From JAXLRU01 sp046330935 (GTDB lineage Bacteria; Actinomycetota; Actinomycetes; Actinomycetales; Kineosporiaceae): a DNA stretch of 64,000 nucleotides. The first letter of the stretch is position 1. Every line of letters starts with the position of its first letter. Below the pieces are notes generated by a model, which worked only from the letters and a program-made list of their open reading frames with translations, was not told where the DNA came from and searched no databases. Made by a program: the position numbers and the translations under genes. The stretch is from positions 434,001-498,000 of the forward strand of contig JAXLRU010000005.1 of the NCBI GenBank assembly GCA_046330935.1. Direction: 5' to 3'. This document shows, piece by piece, positions 24,381 through 33,232 of the stretch.

Positions 24381-27046
24381 CCGCGCCTGCCGAGGGCCGC
24401 CGGATGGGGGCGGCCCCTGCGCTCGCGTCCGTGGGCCTGCTCGCCGTGCTGCTCACCCTCGCGGTCAGCGCGGCCGTCGCCCGCCGCGACCGCGCCGCCG
24501 TCACCACGCAGCTCGACGACTGGGCGGCGGTCACCTCCGCCGTCGTCCAGCGCCGCCTGGACACCGAGACCGAGCGCCTGGAGTCGCTCCTGCCCCCCGG
24601 CCCCGCCCGCGCCGGCATCGACTCCACCCAGTGGTGGGACGGCGTCGACCGGGTCGCCGACCGGGCGAGGGCAGGGCAGTGGCGCGCGGCGCTCCTGCTC
24701 CGGCCCGGCGAGGCCGCCACCTGGTACCGCGTCGAGGTGCCCGGCAGGGCGCACGCCCGGGCCCCGGCGTCCCTGTCGCACCTCGTCGTCTGGGACTCCA
24801 CGCCGCTGCTGCGCGAGCGTGACCTGCCCCCCGAACTCGCGCTCGCGCTGGCCCGGGCGAGGGACACCGGCCGCCGCAGCCTCAGCGCGCCCATCGCGGG
24901 GCCACGGGGGCCCGTGGCCGACGCCGCCCGTCCCGGCACCGCGCTGGTCGTCCCCCTCTACGACGACACCCTGCCCGACGCGGCCGTCACCGAGGACCGC
25001 CGGGCCCACGTGGCGGGGTGGATCGTGGCCGACCTCGTGCTCGCGGACTTCCTCGGCGACGGCCTGCCCACCGTCCCCGAGGGGGCCAGCGCCGCCGTCG
25101 TCGATCCCTCCGGGACGGTCCTGGCGGGCCGGGCACCCGCTGCCGGCTCCGCGGTGCGGGTCCGCAGGCCCCTGCCGCTCGACGGGCTCGACGCGACCCT
25201 CGTCGTCACCCGCCCGCAGCCGGGGCCGCCGCTGGCGCCGGCCCCGCTCGCCTCCGGGCTCGGGGTCATCGCCGTGCTGCTGCTCCTGGCCTTCCTCCGG
25301 GTGCGGGCCGAGGGGCGCGCGCAACGTCTCGTGCGGGAGCGCACCGCCGCCCTGTCGGAACGCACGCGGGAGCTGGAGCTCGTCACCGACGGCTCGCCCG
25401 ACGTCATGTTGCGGCTGGCCGCCGACGGGACCGTCCGCTTCGCCAACCCCGCAGCCCGAGCCGCCACGGGCATGTCCGACGACGGGACCGGGCGCGACCT
25501 CGTGGGGTCGGGGGTCGACGCCGCCCTGGCGGCGCGCCTGCTCGACGCGGTCGCGGCCGTGCACCGCGAAGGTACGTCGCAACGCCTCGACCTCACCACC
25601 GGCGCCACCACGGCCACCGCTCGCGAGTACGAGGTGAGCGTCGTCCCCGTGCACCCGGGGGAGGACCGCGACACGGCGGAGGTCCTGCTCGTGGGCCGCG
25701 ACGTCACCGAACGGCGCCAGGCCGAGCGCCTCCTGGCCCACCGGGCGCTCTACGACCCCCTGACAGGGCTGGCCAACCGCGCGCTCGTCGAGGAGCGCCT
25801 CGCCGCCGCTCTGGCCCCCCGCGACGGCTGCCCCGTCGCCGTCCTCATGCTCGACGTCGACCGCTTCACCCTCGTCAACGACTCCCTCGGCCACGCCGTC
25901 GGCGACGACCTGCTGGTGCAGGTGGGGCAACGGCTGCGGGAGCTCGCCACCCGGGAGCAGGACGCGGTGGGCCGCCTGGGCGGGGACGAGTTCGTCGTGG
26001 TGGCCGCCCTGGACCACCCGCACCAGGTGCACACCCTCGCCCGCCGCATGCTCGCCGCCTTCGACGAACCGTTCCTGCTGCAGCGCGCGCCGTTCACGTT
26101 CACGGCGAGCCTGGGCGTGGCCGTGGGGGAGAGCACCGCCGCGACGGGCGAGGAGCTGCTCAGCCGCGCCGACGCCGCGCTCTACCGGGCCAAGGCCGCC
26201 GGCGGCAACGGCCTCGCCGTCTACGAGCCCACCCTCGCCGACACGGCCCTGGGCCGCCTCATGCGCGCCGAGGAACTGCGCGGCGCCCTCGGGGCCGACG
26301 AGCTGTTCCTCGCCTATCAGCCCGAGGTCGACCTGCGCCGCAACGAAGTGGTCGATCTCGAGGCCCTGGTCCGCTGGCGGCACCCGCGCCTGGGGGTCGT
26401 GGGCCCCGGCGGGTTCGTGCCCGTGGCCGAGGAGACGGGGCTGATCGTCCAGCTGGGCCATTGGGTGCTCGACCAGGCGGTGGCCGACGCCGCGGCGCAC
26501 AACCGCGACGCGCGGCGGCCCGTGCGGGTGTGGGTCAACGTCTCCGCGCGGCAGCTCGCCCTCAGCGACCTCGGGGAGACGGTCAAGGCCGCCCTGCAGC
26601 GCCACCACGCCAAGGGCAGCTGGCTGGGGGTGGAGGTGACCGAGTCGGCGTTCGTCGCCGACGACGTCCGGATCGAGAACGTCCTGCAGGAGCTGCGCGC
26701 CGACGGCGTCGCCGTCGCGGTCGACGACTTCGGGACGGGCTGGTCCTCACTCAGCCGCCTGCAGGGGTTCCCCGTCGACGTCCTCAAGGTCGACCAGGCG
26801 TTCGTCCGGGCCCTGGCCGGCCCCTCGGGGGAGCGCGCCGAGCACATCGTGCGGGCGATCGTCGCCATGGGGCAGGCGCTGTCGGCGACGGTCGTCGCGG
26901 AGGGCATCGAGACCGACGACGAGTTGCGGCTGGTCGCCGAGCTCGGCTGCGACCTCGGCCAGGGGTACCTCCTGGCGCGCCCCACCACCTGGGACGAGGC
27001 GGTGACGGCCGTCACCGTGCGCCCGGCGGACGGCCGGCCGTCTTGA
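24377..27046 (+). CDS. Membrane PAS-GGDEF-EAL protein (c-di-GMP synthesis and breakdown)
   Basis: 889 residues. Membrane helices at about 13-35 and 286-308 enclose an extracytoplasmic sensor region of some 250 residues with no family match I can name. A PAS domain (about 330-445) follows. The GGDEF domain (about 458-620) has an intact GGDEF at 535 and, five residues before it, the RxxD inhibitory site (REQD). The EAL domain (about 630-870) keeps the catalytic set: EAL at 662, NVSARQ, EVTESAF, VDDFGTG, LKVDQAF, AEGIET and the final Gln in LGQGYLLARP. Both activities are therefore likely. Translation is coupled to the upstream solute-binding protein by a GTGA overlap, pointing to ligand-controlled c-di-GMP signalling. 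Confidence 0.92.
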   Translation: MTAPAEGRRMGAAPALASVGLLAVLLTLAVSAAVARRDRAAVTTQLDDWAAVTSAVVQRRLDTETERLESLLPPGPARAGIDSTQWWDGVDRVADRARAGQWRAALLLRPGEAATWYRVEVPGRAHARAPASLSHLVVWDSTPLLRERDLPPELALALARARDTGRRSLSAPIAGPRGPVADAARPGTALVVPLYDDTLPDAAVTEDRRAHVAGWIVADLVLADFLGDGLPTVPEGASAAVVDPSGTVLAGRAPAAGSAVRVRRPLPLDGLDATLVVTRPQPGPPLAPAPLASGLGVIAVLLLLAFLRVRAEGRAQRLVRERTAALSERTRELELVTDGSPDVMLRLAADGTVRFANPAARAATGMSDDGTGRDLVGSGVDAALAARLLDAVAAVHREGTSQRLDLTTGATTATAREYEVSVVPVHPGEDRDTAEVLLVGRDVTERRQAERLLAHRALYDPLTGLANRALVEERLAAALAPRDGCPVAVLMLDVDRFTLVNDSLGHAVGDDLLVQVGQRLRELATREQDAVGRLGGDEFVVVAALDHPHQVHTLARRMLAAFDEPFLLQRAPFTFTASLGVAVGESTAATGEELLSRADAALYRAKAAGGNGLAVYEPTLADTALGRLMRAEELRGALGADELFLAYQPEVDLRRNEVVDLEALVRWRHPRLGVVGPGGFVPVAEETGLIVQLGHWVLDQAVADAAAHNRDARRPVRVWVNVSARQLALSDLGETVKAALQRHHAKGSWLGVEVTESAFVADDVRIENVLQELRADGVAVAVDDFGTGWSSLSRLQGFPVDVLKVDQAFVRALAGPSGERAEHIVRAIVAMGQALSATVVAEGIETDDELRLVAELGCDLGQGYLLARPTTWDEAVTAVTVRPADGRPS

Positions 27047-27066
27047 GCGGTGGGCGACGCGCCGAC

Positions 27067-27072
27067 TAGCCT
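27067..27072 (+). promoter_or_regulatory. Candidate -10 box (TAGCCT) of the parA-scpAB operon
   Basis: A TAnnnT box 20 nt after the previous stop. It would give a leader of about 120 nt before the parA GTG, which has a strong ggaggag ribosome site at 27181-27187. No -35 element stands out. Confidence 0.4.
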
Positions 27073-27196
27073 CGCGCGCTGCGGGCGTCGCAGGCATCAC
27101 CATCGACAGTGCCGCACATCGGCGCGCGGGACCACGGGGCGGGACGACGGGCACAGGGCCCGCTCCTGGCCGCGCGGACAGGAGGAGTGAGCAGCG

Positions 27197-28141
27197 GTGA
27201 CCGAACAGACCCAGCACGCCCCCCTGACGATCCAGGTGACCAGGGACGCCGGCGACGCCGACCCGGGGCTGTCGCTGCTGACCGCGACGGTCCCCGACGG
27301 CGCCCTCGGCCCCACCGGTCGCCCCATGCCGAACTTCCCCCTGCCGGCGCCCCTGACCGGCCACGGGCCCGCCCGCGTGGTGGCGATGTGCAACCAGAAG
27401 GGCGGCGTCGGCAAGACCACGTCGACGATCAACCTGGGTGCGGCGCTCGCCGAGTACGGCCGCAAGGTGCTGCTGGTGGACTTCGACCCGCAGGGCGCGC
27501 TGTCGGTGGGGCTCGGGGTCAACCCCCACGAGCTCGACCGCTCGGTCTACAACCTGCTGATGCAGCGGGGCGTGTCCGTGCACGAGGTGCTGCGGCCCAC
27601 CGCCGTCCCCGGCCTCGACCTGCTGCCCGCCAACATCGACCTCTCGGCGGCGGAGGTCCAGCTCGTCGGGGAGGTCGCGCGCGAGCAGGTGCTCTCCCGC
27701 GTCCTGCGTCCGGTGATGGACGACTACGACATCGTCCTCATCGACTGCCAGCCGTCGCTGGGCCTGCTCACCGTGAACGCGCTCACAGCCGCGCACGGGG
27801 TGATCATCCCGCTGGAGTGCGAGTTCTTCGCGCTGCGCGGCGTGGCCCTGCTGGTCGAGACGATCGAGAAGGTCCGCGACCGGCTCAACCCCGGGCTGGA
27901 GATCGACGGCATCCTCGCCACGATGTTCGACCCGCGCACGCTGCACAGCCGCGAGGTGGTGGCGCGCGTCGTCGAGGCGTTCGGCGACCAGGTGTTCCAC
28001 ACCGTCATCGGCCGCACGGTGAAGTTCCCCGACGCGTCCGTGGCCGCCGAGCCCATCACCACCTACGCCGCCTCGCACGCGGGTGCCTACGCCTACCGAC
28101 TGCTCGCCCGGGAACTCATCGCCCGCGGCGACGCGGCCTGA
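27197..28141 (+). CDS. ParA/Soj-family ATPase
   Basis: 314 residues. After a 60-residue N-terminal extension the deviant Walker A motif KGGVGKTT sits at residues 68-75, followed by LLVDFDPQGALS and VLIDCQPSLG. It is the Rv1708-type ParA paralogue that lies with scpA and scpB in most Actinobacteria, distinct from the ParA that partners ParB near the origin; there is no parB here. A role in chromosome organisation together with condensin is inferred from context. GTG 27197 follows a good ribosome site. The scpA start is 12 nt after the stop. Confidence 0.92.
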   Translation: MTEQTQHAPLTIQVTRDAGDADPGLSLLTATVPDGALGPTGRPMPNFPLPAPLTGHGPARVVAMCNQKGGVGKTTSTINLGAALAEYGRKVLLVDFDPQGALSVGLGVNPHELDRSVYNLLMQRGVSVHEVLRPTAVPGLDLLPANIDLSAAEVQLVGEVAREQVLSRVLRPVMDDYDIVLIDCQPSLGLLTVNALTAAHGVIIPLECEFFALRGVALLVETIEKVRDRLNPGLEIDGILATMFDPRTLHSREVVARVVEAFGDQVFHTVIGRTVKFPDASVAAEPITTYAASHAGAYAYRLLARELIARGDAA

Positions 28142-28152
28142 CCGCGCGGACG

Positions 28153-29046
28153 GTGACGCAGGAGGAGGGCCGCAAGGGGTTCCAGGTCCGGCTCGACGTC
28201 TTCGAGGGGCCTTTCGACCTGCTGCTCGGCCTGATCTCCAAGCACCGGCTCGACGTCACCGAGATCGCCCTGGCCACGGTCACCGACGAGTTCGTCGCCC
28301 ACGTGAAGGCGCGCGGGGGCGACTGGGACCTCGAGGAGACCAGCGAGTTCCTGCTGATCGCCGCGACGCTGCTCGACCTCAAGGCGGCCCGCCTGCTGCC
28401 CAGCGCCGAGGTGGAGGACGACGAGGACCTGGCCCTGCTGGAGGCCCGCGACCTCCTCTTCGCGCGGCTGCTGCAGTACCGGGCCTTCAAGCTCGTCGCG
28501 GGCTCGTTCGCCCAGCGCATGGCCGAGCAGTCGCGGGTGGCCCCGCGCAGCGTCGCCGTGGAACCGCAGTTCGCCTCGCTGCTGCCCGAGCTCGTCCTGG
28601 GCCTGAGCCCGGAGCAGTTCGCCGCCATCGCCGCCAGGGCGTTGACCCCCAAGGCCGTGCCCACCGTGGGGCTGGAGCACCTGCACGCCCCCGCCGTCAG
28701 CGTGCGCGAGCAGGCGGCCGTCCTGGTCGGACGCCTGCGCCGCCTGCGCGCGGCGAGCTTCCGCACCCTGGTCGCCGATGCCGACGCCACCGTCGTGGTC
28801 GTCGCGCGCTTCCTCGCGGTCCTGGAGCTGTTCCGCGAGGGCGCGGTGGCGTTCGAACAGGCCGACCCGCTGGGCGACCTCACCGTGCGGTGGACCGGCA
28901 GCGAGGACGGCGACGTCAGCGTCGAAGACTCCTTCGCCGAGGAGGACGCCGTCATCGACCTGACCGCGGCACCCGAGGACGCCCGACCCGGCGAGGGCGG
29001 GGCCGGCGAGCCTGACGGTCCGGGACCAGCCGAGGAGGACGCATGA
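28153..29046 (+). CDS. scpA: Segregation and condensation protein A
   Basis: 297 residues. ScpA is the kleisin that bridges the SMC dimer heads and binds ScpB. The N-terminal hallmark FQVRLDVFEGPFDLLLGLIS is present at residues 10-29, followed by the conserved LDVTEIALATVTDEF. A central acidic and helical part and a C-terminal winged-helix region near residues 200-265 follow, with an extra acidic Glu/Asp-rich tail. GTG 28153 gives the family-typical short lead before the kleisin motif; the frame remains open into parA but without homology. The stop overlaps scpB by 4 nt. Confidence 0.93.
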   Translation: MTQEEGRKGFQVRLDVFEGPFDLLLGLISKHRLDVTEIALATVTDEFVAHVKARGGDWDLEETSEFLLIAATLLDLKAARLLPSAEVEDDEDLALLEARDLLFARLLQYRAFKLVAGSFAQRMAEQSRVAPRSVAVEPQFASLLPELVLGLSPEQFAAIAARALTPKAVPTVGLEHLHAPAVSVREQAAVLVGRLRRLRAASFRTLVADADATVVVVARFLAVLELFREGAVAFEQADPLGDLTVRWTGSEDGDVSVEDSFAEEDAVIDLTAAPEDARPGEGGAGEPDGPGPAEEDA

Positions 29047-29630
29047 GCGAGCCCGACGACGTCCGGCCCGACCCGGACTGGCCCGGTGGCCTGCCCGCCG
29101 CCCTGGAGGCGGTGCTGATGGTCGTCGAGGAACCGGTGGACGAGGAGTCGCTGGCCGCGGCGACCGGAGTGCCCGTGCCGGCCGTGCACGCAGCCCTGGA
29201 GGACCTCGCCGCCTCCTACCGGGAGCAGCGTCGCGGGTTCGACCTGCGCCGGATCGGCGGCGGCTGGCGCTTCTACAGCGGCGCCGACTACGCCGACGTC
29301 GTCGCGAGGTTCGTCCTCGACGGGCAGACCGCCAAGCTCACCCAGGCCGCGCTGGAGACCCTGGCGATCGTCGCCTACCGCCAACCGGTGTCGCGGGCCC
29401 GCGTTTCGGCGATCCGCGGCGTCAACGTCGACGCCGTCATGCGCACCCTGCTCACCCGCGGCCTGGTGACTGAGGCGGGCACGGATCCGGAGTCCGGTGC
29501 GATCCTGTACCGGACCACGTCATACTTCCTGGAGCGCATGGGCATGGAGTCGCTCGACGACCTCGCCCCGCTGGCGCCCCTGCTGCCGGACGTTGATGCG
29601 CTCGACGACATCTCGCCGTCCCAGGCCTGA
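29043..29630 (+). CDS. scpB: Segregation and condensation protein B
   Basis: 195 residues. ScpB dimers bind the ScpA kleisin in the SMC complex. Two winged-helix domains are seen; the second contains the family signature KLTQAALETLAIVAYRQPVS followed by RARVSAIRGVNVDAVMRTLL. Acidic ends flank the core. ATG 29043 overlaps the scpA stop (ATGA), so the two subunits are made together. Order parA-scpA-scpB-rluB is conserved in Actinobacteria. Confidence 0.95.
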   Translation: MSEPDDVRPDPDWPGGLPAALEAVLMVVEEPVDEESLAAATGVPVPAVHAALEDLAASYREQRRGFDLRRIGGGWRFYSGADYADVVARFVLDGQTAKLTQAALETLAIVAYRQPVSRARVSAIRGVNVDAVMRTLLTRGLVTEAGTDPESGAILYRTTSYFLERMGMESLDDLAPLAPLLPDVDALDDISPSQA

Positions 29631-29718
29631 GGACGACCTCGGGCCCGGCGGCGGAACCGCGCCCCGGTGCGGATGATCACGGCACGCCCTGCGCGTGCCG
29701 ACACGGAAGGGTTGTGCG

Positions 29719-30744
29719 GTGAACGCCAGGAACGGACGCGGCTCGGGCAGTGGTCGCGGCAACGGCGCAGGATCGGGACGCGGCGAGGGCGGCGGGGCCG
29801 CCTCGGGCCGCAACCGCGCCGGGCAGGGCCGCACCGGTGCGTCCGCCGGTCGTACCGGTGCGAAGCCCGCCCGCCCGGCCGGTGCGGGCAAGCCGAAGTC
29901 CGGTGGGGCCGCCAAGGCCAAGCCGACCAAGCCGGCCCTGACCCAGCTGCCCGGCAGGCTGCAGGACCGCCGCCCGCGCGGCGAGGCCGCCCCGCCGATG
30001 CCGGCCGACCTGCACGTCCCTGACGGCGTGCGCCTGCAGAAGGTGCTCGCCCAGGCCGGGTACGGCTCGCGGCGGGCCTGCGAGGAGCTGATCGACGCCG
30101 GGCGCGTCACGGTCGACGGCTACCGGGTGACCGAGCTGGGGCTGCGGGTCGACCCGCAGCGTGCGGTCATCCACGTCGACGGCATGCGGGTCCAGCTCGA
30201 CGAGACGCTGGTCTACCTCGCGCTGAACAAGCCGCGCGGCGTCGTCAGCACGATGGACGACCCTCAGGGCCGGCCCAACCTCGGCGACTACGTGGCCGAC
30301 CGCACCGAGCGCCTGTTCCACGTGGGCCGGCTCGACGCCGAGACCGAAGGGCTGATCCTGCTCACGAACGACGGTGAGCTCTCCCATCGCCTCGCCCACC
30401 CGAGCTACTCCGTGCCCAAGACCTACCTCGCCGAGATCCAGGGTCAGCCGGCCCGCGACCTCGGCAAGCAGCTGCGGGCGGGGGTGCAGCTGGAGGACGG
30501 CCCCGCGCGGGTGGACTCGTTCAAGATGATCGACGCCCGCCCGGGCAAGGCCCTGGTGGAGCTCGTCCTGCACGAGGGCCGCAACCACATCGTCCGGCGC
30601 CTGCTCGCGGAGGTGGGTCACCCGGTGCTGCAGCTCGTGCGCGTCCAGGTCGGCCCGGTCCGGCTCGGCGACCTCAAGACCGGGCGCCTGCGCGCCCTCA
30701 GCCGTGAGGAGCTGGGGACGCTGCTGGCCGAGGTCGGCATGTGA
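29719..30744 (+). CDS. rluB: rRNA pseudouridine synthase, RluB/RsuA type
   Basis: 341 residues. The first 85 residues are a Gly/Arg/Ala/Lys-rich, probably disordered and RNA-binding extension. An S4 domain follows (VRLQKVLAQAGYGSRRACEE) and then the RsuA/RluB catalytic domain with GRLDAETEGLILLTNDGELS, where the Asp is the catalytic residue. It should make a pseudouridine in 23S rRNA helix 89/90, as RluB does. GTG 29719 is chosen over the GTG at 29695, since ggaaggg lies 8 nt upstream. It lies 88 nt after scpB, in the place of Rv1711. Confidence 0.92.
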   Translation: MNARNGRGSGSGRGNGAGSGRGEGGGAASGRNRAGQGRTGASAGRTGAKPARPAGAGKPKSGGAAKAKPTKPALTQLPGRLQDRRPRGEAAPPMPADLHVPDGVRLQKVLAQAGYGSRRACEELIDAGRVTVDGYRVTELGLRVDPQRAVIHVDGMRVQLDETLVYLALNKPRGVVSTMDDPQGRPNLGDYVADRTERLFHVGRLDAETEGLILLTNDGELSHRLAHPSYSVPKTYLAEIQGQPARDLGKQLRAGVQLEDGPARVDSFKMIDARPGKALVELVLHEGRNHIVRRLLAEVGHPVLQLVRVQVGPVRLGDLKTGRLRALSREELGTLLAEVGM

Positions 30745-30815
30745 CCTCGCCCGACGGGCGAGGTCCGGCGGGTCGCCCACGCCCCGGGGCGTGAGGCGCC
30801 GCCGGGACGTTCCAC

Positions 30816-30821
30816 TACGGT
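30816..30821 (+). promoter_or_regulatory. Candidate -10 box (TACGGT) of aroH-tyrA
   Basis: A TAnnnT hexamer in the gap after rluB. It gives a leader of about 45 nt to the aroH GTG, which is preceded by gaggagg. No sequence resembling a tryptophan or tyrosine attenuator is visible in this short leader. Confidence 0.35.
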
Positions 30822-30873
30822 GTGGGCGCCGCCCGGCCGGGCGGTCGGGAGCGGTCGAGGAGGAGGCGCGGCG

Positions 30874-31248
30874 GTGGCACTGCGGGCGGTGCGAGGAGCG
30901 ACGACGGTCGAGCGCGACGAGCGCGAGCACGTCCTGGAGCGCACGCGCGAGCTGGTCGAGGAGCTGGTGGCCGCCAACGGCCTGCGCACCGACGACGTCG
31001 TCAGCGTGGTGTTCTCGGCGACCCCCGACGTCCGCAGCGTGGCGCCGGCGCTGGCGGCCCGGCAGCTGGGCTGGCACGACGTGGCCCTGCTGTGCGTGAC
31101 CGAGATGCCCGTGGACGGGTCGATGCCGCTGGTGGTCCGGCTGCTGGCCCACCTCGACGTCGACACCCCCCGCGCCGACCTGCGCAACGTCTACCTGCAC
31201 GGCACCGCGACGCTGCGCGCGGACGTCCCCCCGATCCCGGCGGTCTGA
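30874..31248 (+). CDS. aroH: Monofunctional chorismate mutase, AroH class
   Basis: 124 residues, the normal size of the trimeric AroH class and unrelated to the AroQ helical type. It converts chorismate to prephenate. The N-terminal Arg of RAVRGATTVERDE, the FSATPDVRSVAPA loop, the Glu of CVTEMPVDGSMP and the C-terminal RNVYLHGTATLR block with the substrate Arg and Tyr are all present. GTG 30874 has a strong gaggagg site before it. The next gene, prephenate dehydrogenase, starts 1 nt after the stop, so the pair carries chorismate to hydroxyphenylpyruvate for tyrosine. Confidence 0.95.
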   Translation: MALRAVRGATTVERDEREHVLERTRELVEELVAANGLRTDDVVSVVFSATPDVRSVAPALAARQLGWHDVALLCVTEMPVDGSMPLVVRLLAHLDVDTPRADLRNVYLHGTATLRADVPPIPAV

Positions 31249-31249
31249 G

Positions 31250-32374
31250 GTGTCGGCGTCCGACGTCGCGCCGGTGGTGGACCTGCCGGCGCCGGTCCTC
31301 GTCGTCGGCACGGGGTTGCTGGGCACGAGCATCGCGCTCGGCCTGCGACACCTGGGCGTGCCCGTCCTCCTCGACGACCCCTCGCCGACCGCCGTGGCGG
31401 TGGCCCGCGACCTCGGTGGGGGGCAGCCGTTGCGGGAGGGGGACCGGCCCGGGCTCGTCGTCGTCGCCGCGCCGCCCGACGTCACCGCCGACGTCGTCGT
31501 GGCCGCCCTGCGCCGCCACCGCGGGGCGACCGTCACGGACGTCGCGAGCGTGAAGTCCGCGATCGCCGAGCGCGTGGCCGCCGACCTGGCCGACGACCCC
31601 GACGCCGCCGCCCGCTACGTGGGCGGCCACCCGATGGCGGGGCGGGAGCGCAGCGGGGCCGTCGCCGCCCGGGCCGACCTGTTCGTCGGCCGCCCCTGGG
31701 TGGTCTGCCAGGGCGAGGCCCCCAGCCACCGGGTGCGGCAGGTGCTCACCCTCGCCCAGGCCCTCGGGGCGCAGCCGGTGACGCTCGACCCCGCCACCCA
31801 CGACGCCGCCGTCGCCATCGTCTCCCACGTCCCCCAGGTCGCGGCCAGCCTCGTCGCCGCACGATTGCGGGAGGCGCCCGAGCAGGCGGTGGCCCTGGCC
31901 GGGCAGGGGCTGAGGGACGTCACGAGGATCGCGGGCAGCGACCCCCTCCTGTGGGCGCAGATCCTGGCCGGCAACGCCGCGGAGGTCGCGCGCGTGCTGT
32001 CGGCGCTGCGCGCCGACCTCGACGGGGTGATCGAGGCGCTGTCGGCGCTCGGCCGCGACGGCGAGCCGGTCGGGGCGCGGGGGACGATCGCGCGTGCCAT
32101 CGCCGACGGCAACGCCGGACGCGACCGCATCCCCGGCAAGCACGGCAGCGCCCCCACCGCCTACGCCCTCGTCGTCGTGCTGCTGCCGGACCGGCCGGGG
32201 CAGCTCGGGCGCCTCTTCGCCGACATCGGCGCGGCCGACGTCAACGTCGAGGAGTTCACCCTCGAGCACTCGCCCGGGCAGCCGGTGGGTCTCGCCCACG
32301 TGTGGGTCCTGCCCGCGGCAAGGGACTCCGCCGAGAAGGCCCTCACCGAGGCCGGGTGGCGCGTCGTCGGCTGA
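31250..32374 (+). CDS. tyrA: Prephenate dehydrogenase with ACT domain
   Basis: 374 residues. Oxidatively decarboxylates prephenate to 4-hydroxyphenylpyruvate with NAD. The Rossmann motif VVGTGLLGTSIALGLR is at the N-terminus, then DVASVKSAI and the substrate motif GGHPMAGRERSG, whose His is catalytic. The helical dimerisation domain contains VSHVPQVAASL. A C-terminal ACT domain (ALVVVLLPDRPGQLGRLFAD onward, about 300-374) suggests feedback control, probably by tyrosine. It begins 1 nt after aroH and is followed by a 105-nt gap with its own promoter for cmk. Confidence 0.95.
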   Translation: MSASDVAPVVDLPAPVLVVGTGLLGTSIALGLRHLGVPVLLDDPSPTAVAVARDLGGGQPLREGDRPGLVVVAAPPDVTADVVVAALRRHRGATVTDVASVKSAIAERVAADLADDPDAAARYVGGHPMAGRERSGAVAARADLFVGRPWVVCQGEAPSHRVRQVLTLAQALGAQPVTLDPATHDAAVAIVSHVPQVAASLVAARLREAPEQAVALAGQGLRDVTRIAGSDPLLWAQILAGNAAEVARVLSALRADLDGVIEALSALGRDGEPVGARGTIARAIADGNAGRDRIPGKHGSAPTAYALVVVLLPDRPGQLGRLFADIGAADVNVEEFTLEHSPGQPVGLAHVWVLPAARDSAEKALTEAGWRVVG

Positions 32375-32382
32375 GCGGCGGG

Positions 32383-32388
32383 TAGGCT
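32383..32388 (+). promoter_or_regulatory. Candidate -10 box (TAGGCT) of cmk-plsC-der
   Basis: A TAnnnT hexamer 8 nt after the tyrA stop. The 5' leader of about 85 nt is GC-rich and ends in a clear ttggaggt ribosome site at 32466-32473, 6 nt before the cmk GTG. Confidence 0.4.
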
Positions 32389-32479
32389 CGCCAGGGGCCG
32401 GTCGCGCCCGTCGGCGCCCCCCGGCCCGACGGCGCCCCTCCGGTGCCCCGTCCCGAGCAGTCCAGTTGGAGGTCCCCCC

Positions 32480-33232
32480 GTGTCCGGCCCGCAGCTGTCC
32501 TCGGACGCCGCCCTCGCCCGCCGCCCGCTGCTCGTGGCCGTCGACGGCCCCTCGGGTTCCGGCAAGTCCTCGGTCTCCCGCGAGGTGGCGCGTCGGCTCG
32601 GCGTCGCCTACCTCGACACGGGCGCGATGTACCGGGCCGTCACGTGGTCCGCGCTGGAGGCCGGGCTGGACCTCGCGGACACCGCCGCCGTGGCCGCCCA
32701 CGCCCGGGCCCTCGACCTCCGGATGACGACCGATCCGCAGGCGCCGGGCGTCGCCGTGGGTGGGGTCGACGTCGCCGCCGCGATCCGCGAGACCCGGATC
32801 TCCTCCGTCGTCAGCGCCGTCGCCGTCAACCTCGAGGTGCGTGCCGAGCTGCACCGCCGCCAGCGCGAGCTGATCGGCGCGGCGCTGGCGGGCCCGCGCG
32901 GCGGCATGGTCGCGGAGGGCCGGGACCTCACGACGGTGGTCGCCCCCCACGCCGACGTCCGGCTGCTGCTCACCGCCTCGGAACAGGCGCGGGTCGCCCG
33001 CCGTGCCCGCGAGCTGCACGGCCACGCCGGGGCCGAGGCGCTCGCCGCGACCGTCGACCAGGTGGTCCGCCGGGACGCCGTCGACTCCACGGTGGCGCGC
33101 TTCCTCACCGCCGAGGACGGCGTCACCCACCTCGACTCCTCCGACCTCGACTTCGAGCAGACGGTCGCCGCGGTGCTCGACCTCGTCGCACGCGCGAGCG
33201 GCCCCGCGCCGCTGCTCGACCCGGCCCGGTGA
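32480..33232 (+). CDS. cmk: Cytidylate kinase
   Basis: 250 residues. Phosphorylates CMP and dCMP. The P-loop VDGPSGSGKSSVSREVARRL is at residues 17-36, followed by YLDTGAMYRAVTW. The conserved EGRDLTTVVAP with the nucleotide-binding Arg-Asp pair is near residue 145, then the lid RRARELHGHAG. Length is somewhat above the 220-230 norm because of an N-terminal lead and loop differences. GTG 32480 follows the ttggaggt site. The stop overlaps plsC (GTGA). The cmk-plsC-der order is conserved in Actinobacteria. Confidence 0.95.
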   Translation: MSGPQLSSDAALARRPLLVAVDGPSGSGKSSVSREVARRLGVAYLDTGAMYRAVTWSALEAGLDLADTAAVAAHARALDLRMTTDPQAPGVAVGGVDVAAAIRETRISSVVSAVAVNLEVRAELHRRQRELIGAALAGPRGGMVAEGRDLTTVVAPHADVRLLLTASEQARVARRARELHGHAGAEALAATVDQVVRRDAVDSTVARFLTAEDGVTHLDSSDLDFEQTVAAVLDLVARASGPAPLLDPAR

